Of a stretch of 64,000 nt of DNA, positions 1 through 8,972 are shown piece after piece. The DNA lies in NCBI RefSeq assembly GCF_014647975.1, contig NZ_BMQF01000002.1, positions 434,001 through 498,000 on the forward strand. The letters run 5' to 3'. Position 1 is the stretch's first letter. Each line of letters starts with the position of its first letter. Below the pieces are notes generated by a model. It ran no database searches. It was not told the origin of the DNA and saw only the letters and a list, made by a program, of their open reading frames with translations. Made by a program: the position numbers and the translations under genes. Origin of the DNA: Streptomyces fumigatiscleroticus (lineage in GTDB: Bacteria > Actinomycetota > Actinomycetes > Streptomycetales > Streptomycetaceae).

Positions 1-16
1 AGTCTCCCCTCATGCC

Positions 17-33
17 TGGTGGCAGCGCCACCA
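17..33. terminator. Short hairpin near the left edge
   Basis: TGGTGGC and GCCACCA form a 7-bp stem around a 3-nt loop. It may end a gene lying left of the window, but there is no U tract and no upstream gene is visible. Apart from this, bases 1-297 show only the upstream region of the MscS gene. Confidence 0.3.
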
Positions 34-297
34 TGTCCCGGTAACGGGCTGGGAGTGTTTTCGACCACATCAGGTTTCTCCCCCGTATCGGGGCCTCCCG
101 ATCCCACCTGTTCATCCGCGGGGTGTTCACACACCCCTCTTCGAACGTCACACCGATTTCCACACAGTGCCCCGTTAGTGTGGTGGGTCTGCCCGTCCGG
201 TGACCTTCCCGTGACCTTGGAACGCGGTCCTGGAGCTCGACCCCGGAGCGCCGCGACCGTGCCACCGGGCGGACCGCCGCACCTGGAGGTACCTGCC

Positions 298-1389
298 GTG
301 TCCTTGTCCGCCGTCCTACCGGCCGCCGGTGCGTCGCCGTCGCCCTCCCCCTCGGAGACGACGCCGGCGGTACCGACGCTCCAGGACGCCCAGGAGAGCG
401 CGACGAACGCCGCCAGCTGGATCGAGGAGAACTGGTCCACCTGGCTCGCGATCGGACTGAGGGTCCTGCTGATCGCGGTGATCGCGGTGGTGCTGAGAAT
501 CGTGGTGCGGCGGGCCATCACCAAGCTGATAGACCGCATGAACCGCACCGCGCAGGCGGTCGACGGCACGGCGCTGGGCGGTCTGCTGGTCAACGCCGAG
601 CGGCGGCGCCAGCGTTCCCAGGCCATCGGCTCGGTGCTGCGCTCGGTCGCGTCCTTCCTGATCCTGGGCACGGCCGCGCTGATGATCCTGTCCACGTTCC
701 AGATCAACCTGGCACCGCTGCTGGCCTCCGCCGGTGTCGCGGGCGTCGCGATCGGTTTCGGCGCCCGCAACCTGGTCACGGACTTCCTCTCCGGCGTCTT
801 CATGATCCTGGAGGACCAGTACGGCGTCGGCGACACCATCGACGCGGGGGTGGCCTCGGGCGAGGTCATCGAGGTCGGGCTGCGCGTGACCAAGCTGCGC
901 GGCGACAACGGCGAGATCTGGTACGTCCGCAACGGCGAGGTCAAGCGGATCGGCAACCTCTCCCAGGGCTGGGCGACGGCCGGGGTCGATGTGACGGTCA
1001 AGGCGGACGAGGACCTGGACCGGGTCAGGGCCACGATCGACGGCGTCGCCGAGCGCATGAGCAAGGAGGAGCCCTGGAACGAGCTCCTGTGGGGCCCGAT
1101 CGAGGTGCTGGGCCTGGACAGCGTGCTCCTGGACTCCATGGTGGTCCGCGTCTCGGCCAAGACGATGCCGGGCAAGTCCCTGCTCGTCGAACGCGAGCTG
1201 CGCTGGCGCATCAAGCGCGCCTTCGTCGCCGCCGACATCCCCATCGTGGGCGGCGCCACGGTCCCGGCCCAGGAGGAACCGGCCGCCGACCCGGCCGCCG
1301 CCGTCGCGGCCCCGTCGGCGTACGCCAACGCCTCCTCCCCGCAGGCCCAGGCGGCCTCCCCGCTGACACCGCCGAGCGCGGCGAAGTAG
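298..1389 (+). CDS. MscS-family mechanosensitive ion channel
   Basis: The 363-residue product is a small-conductance mechanosensitive channel of the plasma membrane that should open under hypo-osmotic tension. Helices are predicted near residues 48-68 and 111-130. A Gly/Ala-rich pore helix near 137-160 contains GVAGVAIGFGARNLV, followed by the family-typical LEDQYGVGDTI, which begins the beta domain. The C-terminus is a Pro/Ala-rich tail. I chose GTG 298 because a GGAGGT ribosome site ends about 9 nt upstream. An in-frame ATG near base 19 would add about 93 residues without MscS character. The gene stands alone and is followed by a strong hairpin. The family call is secure; which osmolytes pass is not known. 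Confidence 0.92.
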   Translation: MSLSAVLPAAGASPSPSPSETTPAVPTLQDAQESATNAASWIEENWSTWLAIGLRVLLIAVIAVVLRIVVRRAITKLIDRMNRTAQAVDGTALGGLLVNAERRRQRSQAIGSVLRSVASFLILGTAALMILSTFQINLAPLLASAGVAGVAIGFGARNLVTDFLSGVFMILEDQYGVGDTIDAGVASGEVIEVGLRVTKLRGDNGEIWYVRNGEVKRIGNLSQGWATAGVDVTVKADEDLDRVRATIDGVAERMSKEEPWNELLWGPIEVLGLDSVLLDSMVVRVSAKTMPGKSLLVERELRWRIKRAFVAADIPIVGGATVPAQEEPAADPAAAVAAPSAYANASSPQAQAASPLTPPSAAK

Positions 1390-1403
1390 CACGTACGGAA
1401 GAA

Positions 1404-1432
1404 GGCGGCGCCCGGGGTTCCCGGGCGCCGCC
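1404..1432. terminator. Bidirectional terminator between MscS gene and convergent reading frame
   Basis: GGCGGCGCCCGGG and its exact complement form a 13-bp stem around a 3-4 nt loop. It lies 15 bases after the MscS stop and just below the stop of the convergent minus-strand frame at 1434, so it can serve both. Confidence 0.8.
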
Positions 1433-1433
1433 G

Positions 1434-2101
1434 TCATGTGCGGGTACCGGCCCGCCGGTCCAGTACCGCCGCCGCATGGCGTCTCCGCAACCGCGTCGGT
1501 TCCCAGGCCTCGACACCGTTGACGCGTTGCCGGCGGTGCCTCGGCTCGGCGGTCGGGGCGACCGTGCAGGAACCCTGCGGTCCGTCCTGGCAGTGCACCC
1601 GTGTCCGGCACCGGATCCGGGCGCCGGACGGCGCCTTGACCGAGTACGCGCGGCTCACGCCGTGCTCCTCGCCGGCGTCGTCGTCCGCCGGGCCGGTCTC
1701 GGGCCGGAAGCCGTCCCGGTCCCGCAGGAACGCGACGGACATGTGGAGGAGGTCCGTAGGCGGGATGCCGAAGGGATCGACGCCGCCCAGGGTGACCGTG
1801 TGGCGGGCGCGCGGGCCTCCGGTCCCACCGGTTCACCGGCCCGCCGGGCCGCCCGGGCGACGGTCGGCAGCAGTCCGGCCGACAGCGGGAGCCGGAGCGG
1901 GATCAGCAGCAGTCCGGCCGACAGCGGGAGCCGGAGCGGAATCAGCAGCACCGCGCAGCAGAGCACGAAGACCGCCGCACCCGTCGCGTCCCCCGCGGAG
2001 GCGGCCGGGTCCGCGGCGAGCGCGGCGCCGACGAGCACCGCGGCCGGGACGCCGACGGCGGCACCGGCCACCGTGCCCGCCCCGAGAAGACGGAGCCGCA
2101 C
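1434..2101 (-). pseudogene. Unknown membrane protein, apparently frameshifted
   Basis: Two minus-strand frames appear to be halves of one gene. The 5' half starts at GTG 2101, with AGGAG about 8 nt before it. It encodes Ala/Val-rich membrane helices and an exact 13-residue tandem repeat (LIPLRLPLSAGLL twice) from a 39-bp duplication near 1868-1945. Near 1825-1850 coding character moves to another frame, beginning around VTLGGVDPFGIPPTDLLH and running to TGA at 1434; the join equals loss of one base. The second half has no plausible start of its own until residue M at 1742. The family is not recognised. It is either a decayed gene or a sequencing error. If the frame is restored it is a roughly 220-residue membrane protein with a soluble C-terminus containing three Cys. 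Confidence 0.5.
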
Positions 2102-2512
2102 CGCGGTGACTCCTACATGCCTGCAACAGCCCACTCCTGTCAGGTCCTGTCCGCACCCCGCCGCCGGACCGGGATCCTCCCCGGCCCGGCGGGACGCGTC
2201 CGCGCGCCCAGGCGTGAGGGAACGCCTTGCTGCCCTTGAACTCGTTCCACGCCTTGATGGCGGCCCGGTCCCCGTATCCCTCGAAGACCTCTCCGCCGGT
2301 CCTCAGGAGGGCCGGTGCGTCGGCACAGCCTGCCGGGAACCGAACGGATGCCCGTGGCGTATTCATGGGCAGGGGGAGGTGCGGGACGCCGCGTCGTGCC
2401 GCGGAACCGGACGCTCGCGGTGCGATCTGAACAAGATCCAGTGAAGGCCGGTGCGAATGTCGGTCCCGGCGGCGATACTTGCGGCGAAGGAAGACCACGG
2501 GGGAGGTCGGCA
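2102..2512. promoter_or_regulatory. Intergenic region upstream of the glnX operon
   Basis: This 411-bp gap lies between divergent reading directions and must hold the promoter of the long plus-strand operon. No clear -35/-10 pair could be chosen by eye. On the minus strand 2200-2366 can be read as a peptide containing AIKAWNEFKGSKAFPHAWA, which looks protein-like. It has no ribosome site and no bounded stop, so it may be a gene remnant. Confidence 0.35.
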
Positions 2513-3964
2513 GTGACACAACCGCCGAAGAGCAGCCCGGCGCCACCACAGGGGCCCCGCATGCCCACCCTGCCCACCGTGCCACCGCAGCCCGGCCCGC
2601 CGGACCCCGGCCGGCTCCCTTCCCCCGCACCGCCGCCGGCCGCCGCCCCGCGCCGTACCGCCTTCGCCGAGGGCGTCGACCGTCTCCGCGCGGCCGCCAC
2701 CACCGAGCCCGGCCGCCTCCGTGTCATCGGCGCCCTGCTCGCCCTCCTCGTCGTCGCCTTCGGCGCCGTCACCGCCTGGCAGACGACCGACCGCGCCGCC
2801 GCCGCCGACGACGTCCTGCACAGCAGCCAGCCCCTGAGCTCGGACGCGGCCGACATCTACCGCTCGCTCGCCGACGCCAACACCGCCGCCTCCAGCGGCT
2901 TCCTGGCGGGCGGCCAGGAGACGCGGGCCTCCCGCGTCCGCTACGAGAAGGACATCCGCACCGCCGCCGCCAAACTCGTCACGGCCGCCGCCAACTCCGA
3001 CCCCGACTCCCCCTCCGCGGCCACCATCACCGAGCTCAACCGCCTCCTGCCGGAGTACAAGGGCCTGGTGGAGCGCGCCCGCACCTACAACCGCCAGGGC
3101 TTCCCCGTGGGCGGCGCCTATCTGCGGTACGCGAACGAGAAGATGCAGAAGAAGATGCTCCCGAAGGCGGAGGAGCTCTACGTCAAGGAGAACCAGCGCC
3201 TGCGCGCGGACTACGCGGACGCCACCCCCTACCCCTGGGCGGCGATCGCCCTCGGCGTCCTGGCGCTGGGCGCCCTGGCCTGGGCCCAGCGCCGCACCTA
3301 CCTGCGCACCAACCGCGTCCTGAACCACGGCCTGGTGGCCGCCACGGTCGCGGCCGCGGTCGTCCTCCTCTGGCTGGTCGTCGGCCACACCGTCGCCCGC
3401 TCCGACCTGAACGACTCCTACGACCACGGCGTCCGCTCGCTGAACGTCCTGCACGACGCCCGCATCGCCTCGCTCAAGGCGCGCGGCAACGAGAACCTGA
3501 CCCTGGTCGCGCGCGGCGCGGAGACCGTCGAGGTGGGCGGCGAGACCTTCGACGCCTACGACTACGACTTCCGCAAGGACATGGAGACCCTCGGCAAGGG
3601 CCTGACGCAGGCCGGGGAACTGGCCGACGACGCGACGGGGGAGAAGCCGGTCACGGCGGCCGTCGGCAATATGACGGAGTGGAAGAAACGGCACGCCTCG
3701 GCGCGCCAGGAGGACGAGTACGGCAACTACCAGCAGGCGCTGGAGAAGGTGATCGGCGGCAAGGGTGCCACGGGCGAGTGCTTCGACAACGTCGACGCGA
3801 ACCTCGCCGACGCCCTCGCCCACGAGCAGACCGAGTTCCAGCAGGCGGCCGGCGACGGCCGGGACGCGATGACCGGACTGCCGGCGGGCGCCGCCGTCCT
3901 GGCCGTGCTGGGCGCGGTCGGCGCGGTGCTCGGCATCGGCCGCAGGCTGTCGGAGTACCGGTGA
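2513..3964 (+). CDS. glnX: GlnX-like four-helix membrane sensor protein
   Basis: This 483-residue membrane protein opens the operon that runs through the PknG-like kinase. Predicted helices lie near residues 71-88, 238-256, 272-292 and 455-475. Between them are two helical extracytoplasmic domains rich in Ala, Asp, Glu and Lys, and a Pro-rich N-terminal tail faces the cytosol. In mycobacteria glnX, glnH and pknG are neighbours. There GlnX is thought to relay occupancy of the GlnH binding protein, which senses Asp/Glu, to PknG. The same order here supports the name more than sequence alone. GTG 2513 follows GGAGG by 6 nt; longer versions would read into non-coding sequence. Its stop lies 14 nt before the glnH start. 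Confidence 0.75.
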   Translation: MTQPPKSSPAPPQGPRMPTLPTVPPQPGPPDPGRLPSPAPPPAAAPRRTAFAEGVDRLRAAATTEPGRLRVIGALLALLVVAFGAVTAWQTTDRAAAADDVLHSSQPLSSDAADIYRSLADANTAASSGFLAGGQETRASRVRYEKDIRTAAAKLVTAAANSDPDSPSAATITELNRLLPEYKGLVERARTYNRQGFPVGGAYLRYANEKMQKKMLPKAEELYVKENQRLRADYADATPYPWAAIALGVLALGALAWAQRRTYLRTNRVLNHGLVAATVAAAVVLLWLVVGHTVARSDLNDSYDHGVRSLNVLHDARIASLKARGNENLTLVARGAETVEVGGETFDAYDYDFRKDMETLGKGLTQAGELADDATGEKPVTAAVGNMTEWKKRHASARQEDEYGNYQQALEKVIGGKGATGECFDNVDANLADALAHEQTEFQQAAGDGRDAMTGLPAGAAVLAVLGAVGAVLGIGRRLSEYR

Positions 3965-3978
3965 GAGGGGGCGTGACG

Positions 3979-5022
3979 ATGCGAGCGCGACGTCTGCGGG
4001 CCGTCCTGAGAGGCTGGGGCGGTGTGGGAGCGATGGCGGTCGTCTGCGCCCTGGTGGCGGTGTTCGCGCTGCTGCTGCCGGTGGTCGGCTCGCACAGCGG
4101 TCAGAGCGGGGGCACCGGCGGCCGGGGAACCGCCCGGATCAGCCAGGCCCGGGCCGACGCCGAGTGCACGGACCCCGAGAAGCAGACCCTGTCCCCGTCC
4201 GGCGCGGACGGCCCCACCATCGAGGCGATCAGGAACCGTACGGGCGAGAAGCGCAAGCTGATCGTCGGCGTCGACCAGAACAGCTACCGCTGGGGCTACC
4301 GCGACCCCAACAGCGGCGGTACGGCGGAGCTGGAGGGCTTCGACATCGACCTGGTGCACCGGATCGCCCAGGACATACTCGGCGACCCGGACGCCGTGCA
4401 GTTCAAGGCGATCCCGACCGACCAGCGCATCCCGGCGATCCAGGCCGGCCGGGTGGACATGGTGGTCCGCACGATGACCATCAGCTGCGACCGGCTGGAG
4501 AAGGTCGCCTTCTCCGCGCCCTACTTCCGGACCGGGCAGCAGGTGCTGGCCCCCAAGTCCTCGCCGATCACGGGGTACGACGGCTCGCTGGCGGACAAGA
4601 AGATCTGCACGGCGGCCGGTTCGACCGCCTACGCACAGCTGAAGGCGGACAAGGACCGGGGGAAGCTGCCCGCCTCCACCGACATCGGCACCACGGTCCC
4701 CAACCAGCTGGACTGCCTGGTCCGGTTGCAGCTCGGCGAGGTCGACGCCGTGGTCACCGACGGCGCGCTCGCCGCGAGCCAGGCCGCGCAGGATCCGACG
4801 GTCCAGCTCAAGGGGGACGCGTTCACCACGGACTACTACGGCGTGGCGATGAAGAAGGACGCCGACGATCTGGTACGCCGGGTCAACCGGATCCTGGTGG
4901 ACTACCGCAAGGACACCGCGAAAGGCTGGCAGTACTCGTACCGCAAGTGGCTGTCCGCGACACTGGGTGACGACCCGGTGAAGTCGGAGCCCCCGGCACC
5001 GGAGTATCTGCGCAAGGGCTGA
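3979..5022 (+). CDS. glnH: GlnH-like glutamate/aspartate-type binding protein
   Basis: This 347-residue protein is a family 3 extracellular solute-binding protein. A hydrophobic segment near residues 12-35 (AMAVVCALVAVFALLLPVVG) acts as anchor or signal. I see no convincing lipobox, so it may be membrane-tethered. The periplasmic-binding fold runs from about residue 90 (KLIVGVDQNSYRWGYR, ELEGFDIDL) to the end, with ACT-family signatures such as IPAIQAGRVDMVVRTMTI and APYFRTGQQVLAP. No ABC permease or ATPase sits beside it. It therefore probably reports ligand to GlnX rather than delivering it for import. ATG 3979 is preferred because GAGGGG ends 8 nt upstream; GTG 3961 or 3973 are possible. 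Confidence 0.85.
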   Translation: MRARRLRAVLRGWGGVGAMAVVCALVAVFALLLPVVGSHSGQSGGTGGRGTARISQARADAECTDPEKQTLSPSGADGPTIEAIRNRTGEKRKLIVGVDQNSYRWGYRDPNSGGTAELEGFDIDLVHRIAQDILGDPDAVQFKAIPTDQRIPAIQAGRVDMVVRTMTISCDRLEKVAFSAPYFRTGQQVLAPKSSPITGYDGSLADKKICTAAGSTAYAQLKADKDRGKLPASTDIGTTVPNQLDCLVRLQLGEVDAVVTDGALAASQAAQDPTVQLKGDAFTTDYYGVAMKKDADDLVRRVNRILVDYRKDTAKGWQYSYRKWLSATLGDDPVKSEPPAPEYLRKG

Positions 5023-5056
5023 CCTTCACAACACGACAGCAAGCGAGAGGTGATCG

Positions 5057-6394
5057 ATGGGCGTCGCGGGATCCACCGGGCCGGTGATGGACCGGGACGA
5101 GGTGGACCGTGCGCTGGCGCGGCTCGGCGCGGAGCACGAGGCGATCGAGACCTCGCTCCTGGCCCTTCAGGACCACGCGGGCCGCAGACTCCTGGAAGGC
5201 GCCGAGCTCACGGGCGTCACCAAGGAGCGCTGGTCGGCCGCGGAGGCGTCGATCACTCTGCTGTGGACGTACTTCGACGCCTACACCGGCGCGCTGCGCA
5301 CCGCGCGGGAGATCCGGTCCCGCCGCCGCTGGTCCAGCCGCGAGGACCTGGTGGAGCTGACCGAGCTGCTGCGCGGCGAGTCCGTCGCCGTGGCCGGTTC
5401 GGCGGCCGCGACGGCGGGCGCGCCGACGCTGCACGGCGCTCCGGGCCGGCTCAGCGAGCGCTACTCGCTCATCACCCTGGTGGACCGGATGAACGAGCTC
5501 TACGCGAGCTCGCTGGACATGGTGGTCGCCGCGGACGCGGTGTGGTCGGCGCTGCCCGCCCGGATCGACCTGCTCTCCGCCGAGTTGCAGCGCACCCGCA
5601 GGCTGGCGCACTCCGTCGGCGTCCGCCCCGGCGAGCACCCGGCCGGCGACGACCTTGAGCGCATCACGCGCACGCTGACGAAACTGCGCGAGCAGGTGGT
5701 CTCCGACCCGCTGGCGTTCTGGGTCCGGGCCGAAGGCAGTTCGGCGCCGGGCGGCGGCAGGCCGGACACGACGGTGTACGACCGGGAGGCACGCGCGCTG
5801 GAGGACGTACGCCGGGAGATCGACGCGGTGCTGACGGTGCGCCAGGACGCCGAGCAGCGGATCGTGAGGCTGCGGGACGTGCTCAGCCGGGCCGACCGGA
5901 CGCTCGCCGAGGCGCGCACGGCGCGCGGCGAGGTGCTGGCGAAGATCGCCGCCACGGAGGTGCCGGTGGTCAGCGGGCCGCCGACCGCCCTTCAGGAGCA
6001 GCTGGCGGCGGCGGCCGAGTACCGCAGGCAGGCACAGTGGCACCGGCTGTCGCCGCTGCTGGAGTCGCTGGAGCAGAAGGCGGAGGACGAACTGCTGCGG
6101 GCCCGCGAGTCGTTGGCGGCCGTCACCGCGCCGCTGGCGGTGCGGGCCGAGCTGCGCGGCCGGCTGGACGCGTACAAGGCGAAGGTCGCCCGGCACGGCC
6201 TGGCGGAGGATCCCGAGCTGGTGGAGCGGTACGAGAAGGCGCGCCGCATGCTGTGGAGCGCCCCCTGCGACCTGCGCGTCGCCGAGCAGGCCGTGCTGCG
6301 CTACCAGCAGGTCGCCGCCGAGCTGCTCGGCACCGCCACCCCGCGGGTGCCCGGACAGGGCGGCCCCGGGGACCGCAGGGGGTCCGACGCGTGA
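5057..6394 (+). CDS. Coiled-coil protein of the PknG operon, unknown function
   Basis: The 445-residue product is almost wholly helical, rich in Ala, Glu, Arg and Leu, with heptad-like stretches near 210-310 (VYDREARALEDVRREIDAV, VRLRDVLSRADRTLAEA) and 320-420. It has no signal peptide and no membrane segment. No family is recognised. It lies between glnH and the kinase with 34- and 22-nt spacers, so it is very likely cotranslated with them. Being cytosolic and coiled-coil, it could be a scaffold joining the membrane sensor to the kinase; that is inference from position only. ATG 5057 follows GAGAGG by 6 nt. Confidence 0.8.
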   Translation: MGVAGSTGPVMDRDEVDRALARLGAEHEAIETSLLALQDHAGRRLLEGAELTGVTKERWSAAEASITLLWTYFDAYTGALRTAREIRSRRRWSSREDLVELTELLRGESVAVAGSAAATAGAPTLHGAPGRLSERYSLITLVDRMNELYASSLDMVVAADAVWSALPARIDLLSAELQRTRRLAHSVGVRPGEHPAGDDLERITRTLTKLREQVVSDPLAFWVRAEGSSAPGGGRPDTTVYDREARALEDVRREIDAVLTVRQDAEQRIVRLRDVLSRADRTLAEARTARGEVLAKIAATEVPVVSGPPTALQEQLAAAAEYRRQAQWHRLSPLLESLEQKAEDELLRARESLAAVTAPLAVRAELRGRLDAYKAKVARHGLAEDPELVERYEKARRMLWSAPCDLRVAEQAVLRYQQVAAELLGTATPRVPGQGGPGDRRGSDA

Positions 6395-6416
6395 GCGACG
6401 AGGGGGAGGCAGCGTC

Positions 6417-8969
6417 ATGAGCCAGGCACAGCAGGCGTGTCAGCGTCCCGGCTGCGACGGGACGTACGAGGACGTGGGCGGCGGCGAGCTGTACTGCGAC
6501 ACCTGCGGTCTCGCACCGGTCGTGGCCGCCGACGGAAGCGTCGGCTCGCCGCCCACCGGCATCACCGGCGGCGGCAGGGGCTCGCGCGGCTCCTCGGGCA
6601 GCGGCAGCTCCCGCTCCGGCAGCGGCAGTTCCCGTACGTCGTCGCAGTCGTCGAAGTCCCGGCGCTCGGTGTCGGGCCGGCTGTCGCGGTCCCTGTCGGG
6701 GAAGTCCACGGGCCGCTCGCTGTCGGTGCGCAGCTCGGGTTCGGCGGCCGGGTCCTCCGCGCGCGGACGTCTGGGCGCCGGCCTGGTGCAGGTCCCGCCG
6801 ATCCCGCGGCCCGACCCGCGCGCGATGGTGCTGGACGACCCGGAGGTGCCCGAGCGGAAGCGGTTCTGCTCGCGTTCGGACTGCGGGGCGCCGGTGGGCC
6901 GGGCCCGCAACGGCCGGCCGGGGCGCACGGAGGGCTTCTGCACCAAGTGCGGCCACCCGTACTCGTTCGTGCCGAAGCTGAAGGCCGGTGACGTGGTGCG
7001 CGGCCAGTACGAGGTCGCGGGCTGTCTGGCCCACGGCGGCCTCGGCTGGATCTATCTGGCGGTGGACCGGGCGGTGTCGGACCGGTGGGTGGTCCTGAAG
7101 GGCCTGCTGGACACCGGCGACCAGGACGCGATGGCCGCGGCCATCTCCGAACGGCGCTTCCTCGCCGAGATCGAGCACGCCAACATCGTGCGGATCTACA
7201 ACTTCGTCGAGCACCTCGACCAGCGCACCGGCTCCCTCGACGGCTACATCGTCATGGAGTACGTCGGCGGCAAATCGCTGAAGGAGATCGCCAACGCCCG
7301 GCGCACACCGGAGGGCAGACGCGACCCGCTGCCGGTGGAGCAGGCCTGCGCGTACGGCATCGAGGCGCTGGAGGCGCTCGGCCATCTGCACAGCCGCAAT
7401 CTGCTGTACTGCGACTTCAAGGTCGACAACGCCATCCAGACCGAGGACCAGCTGAAGCTGATCGACATGGGCGCGGTGCGCCGGATGGACGACGAGGAGT
7501 CGGCCATCTACGGCACGGTCGGCTACCAGGCGCCGGAGGTCGCGGAGACCGGCCCCTCGGTCGCGTCCGACCTGTACACGGTCGGCCGTACGCTCGCGGT
7601 CCTGACCTTCGACTTCCAGGGCTACACCACCGTCTACGCCGATTCGCTGCCCGACCCGGACAACATCGAGGTCTTCCGCCAGTACGAGTCCTTCTACCGG
7701 CTGCTGGTGCGGGCCACCGACCCGGACCCGGCCCGGCGGTTCGCCTCCGCGCAGGAGATGGCGGAGCAGCTGACGGGTGTGCTGCGCGAGGTGGTCTCGC
7801 TCCAGACGGGCCGCGCCCGGCCCGCCCTGTCCACCCTGTTCGGCCCGGAACTCAGGGTAACCGACACGGAGTTGTTCCCGCGGCTGGACGGCGAGGTGTC
7901 GCGGCTGGGCGCGCGGACGCTGCCCGCCCGGCGGCGCGCGGGCCACCCGGCGGGGAGCGACGGGAACGCCGCCGGCGGGCTGCCGGCCCCGGCCGCCGCA
8001 CCGGCGCTCACCGGCGCCCCCCGGCTGGTCAAGCCGGTCAGCACCTCCGCCGCGGCACTCGCCCTGCCCGTGCCCCGGGTGGACCCGTCCGATCCCAACG
8101 CCGGTTTCCTGGCGGGCCTGATGACATCCGCGCCGGCGGAGCTGCTCGGCGCGCTGGCCGCCGCGCCGGCGCCGTCGGTGGAGACACGGCTGCGGCAGAT
8201 CCGGGCCCATCTGGAGAACGGCGGCTCCTCCGCCGCGCTCGGCGCGCTCGCGGCGCTGGAGAAGGAACGGCCCGACGACTGGCGGGTGGTCTGGTACCGG
8301 GGCGTGGCCTCGCTGGTGACCGGCGACCACGAGGGCGCCGCGCTCGCCTTCGACGCGGTCTACGACGCCTTCCCCGGCGAGATCGCCCCCAAGCTGGCGC
8401 TCGGCCTCTGCGCGGAGGTGCTCGGTCAACTCGACAACGCCGCCGAGTACTACCGCCTGGTGTGGTCGACCGACCCGAGCTGTGTGAGCGCCGCGTTCGG
8501 GCTGGCGCGCGTCCAGCTCGCCACGGGCGACCGGCGCGCCGCCGTACGGACGCTGGAGTCGGTCCCGGAGAGCTCCATCCACTACACGGCCGCCCGTGTG
8601 GCGGCGGTGCGGGCCCGGCTGCGGCAGCGCACGGCGGCCGCGTCCGACGTGCCGTTCGAGGAGGATCTGACCGCCGCCGCGCGGCAGGTCGAGGCGCTGG
8701 ACGTGTACGGTCTGGACCCGGCGCGGCGCGAGCAGTTGTCGGCCGAAGTGCTCGGCTCGGCGCTGGACTGGGTACTCTCCGGTGGCCGGGGTTCCGCCCC
8801 TTCCGCCGCCGGGGGCCGGACGCTGCTCGGCAGCGGCCTGGACGAACGGGGACTGCGCTTCGGCCTGGAGCGTTCGTACCGCACGCTGGCCCGGCTGGCG
8901 CAGGGCGGCGAGGAGAGGATCGACCTGGTGGAACGTGCCAACCGTTACCGCCCCCGGACGTGGGTGTAA
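6417..8969 (+). CDS. pknG: PknG-like Ser/Thr protein kinase with TPR domain
   Basis: This 850-residue soluble kinase has PknG architecture. A first zinc ribbon uses Cys8, 13, 27 and 30. A Ser/Arg-rich disordered stretch at 50-120 is a likely autophosphorylation region. A rubredoxin-like cluster uses Cys151, 156, 175 and 178. The kinase domain runs from about 196 to 470, and TPR-like helical repeats run from about 590 to 780. Catalytic parts are visible: Lys228 in VVLKG, YCDFKVDN with Asp333 and Asn338, and the metal-binding Asp350 in DMGAVRR, matching the PknG form rather than canonical HRD/DFG. Mycobacterial PknG controls glutamate metabolism through the FHA protein GarA. Here an FHA protein and a PP2C phosphatase lie downstream in the same operon. 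ATG 6417 has a GGGGGAGG-type site upstream. Confidence 0.93.
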   Translation: MSQAQQACQRPGCDGTYEDVGGGELYCDTCGLAPVVAADGSVGSPPTGITGGGRGSRGSSGSGSSRSGSGSSRTSSQSSKSRRSVSGRLSRSLSGKSTGRSLSVRSSGSAAGSSARGRLGAGLVQVPPIPRPDPRAMVLDDPEVPERKRFCSRSDCGAPVGRARNGRPGRTEGFCTKCGHPYSFVPKLKAGDVVRGQYEVAGCLAHGGLGWIYLAVDRAVSDRWVVLKGLLDTGDQDAMAAAISERRFLAEIEHANIVRIYNFVEHLDQRTGSLDGYIVMEYVGGKSLKEIANARRTPEGRRDPLPVEQACAYGIEALEALGHLHSRNLLYCDFKVDNAIQTEDQLKLIDMGAVRRMDDEESAIYGTVGYQAPEVAETGPSVASDLYTVGRTLAVLTFDFQGYTTVYADSLPDPDNIEVFRQYESFYRLLVRATDPDPARRFASAQEMAEQLTGVLREVVSLQTGRARPALSTLFGPELRVTDTELFPRLDGEVSRLGARTLPARRRAGHPAGSDGNAAGGLPAPAAAPALTGAPRLVKPVSTSAAALALPVPRVDPSDPNAGFLAGLMTSAPAELLGALAAAPAPSVETRLRQIRAHLENGGSSAALGALAALEKERPDDWRVVWYRGVASLVTGDHEGAALAFDAVYDAFPGEIAPKLALGLCAEVLGQLDNAAEYYRLVWSTDPSCVSAAFGLARVQLATGDRRAAVRTLESVPESSIHYTAARVAAVRARLRQRTAAASDVPFEEDLTAAARQVEALDVYGLDPARREQLSAEVLGSALDWVLSGGRGSAPSAAGGRTLLGSGLDERGLRFGLERSYRTLARLAQGGEERIDLVERANRYRPRTWV

Positions 8970-8972
8970 TTG

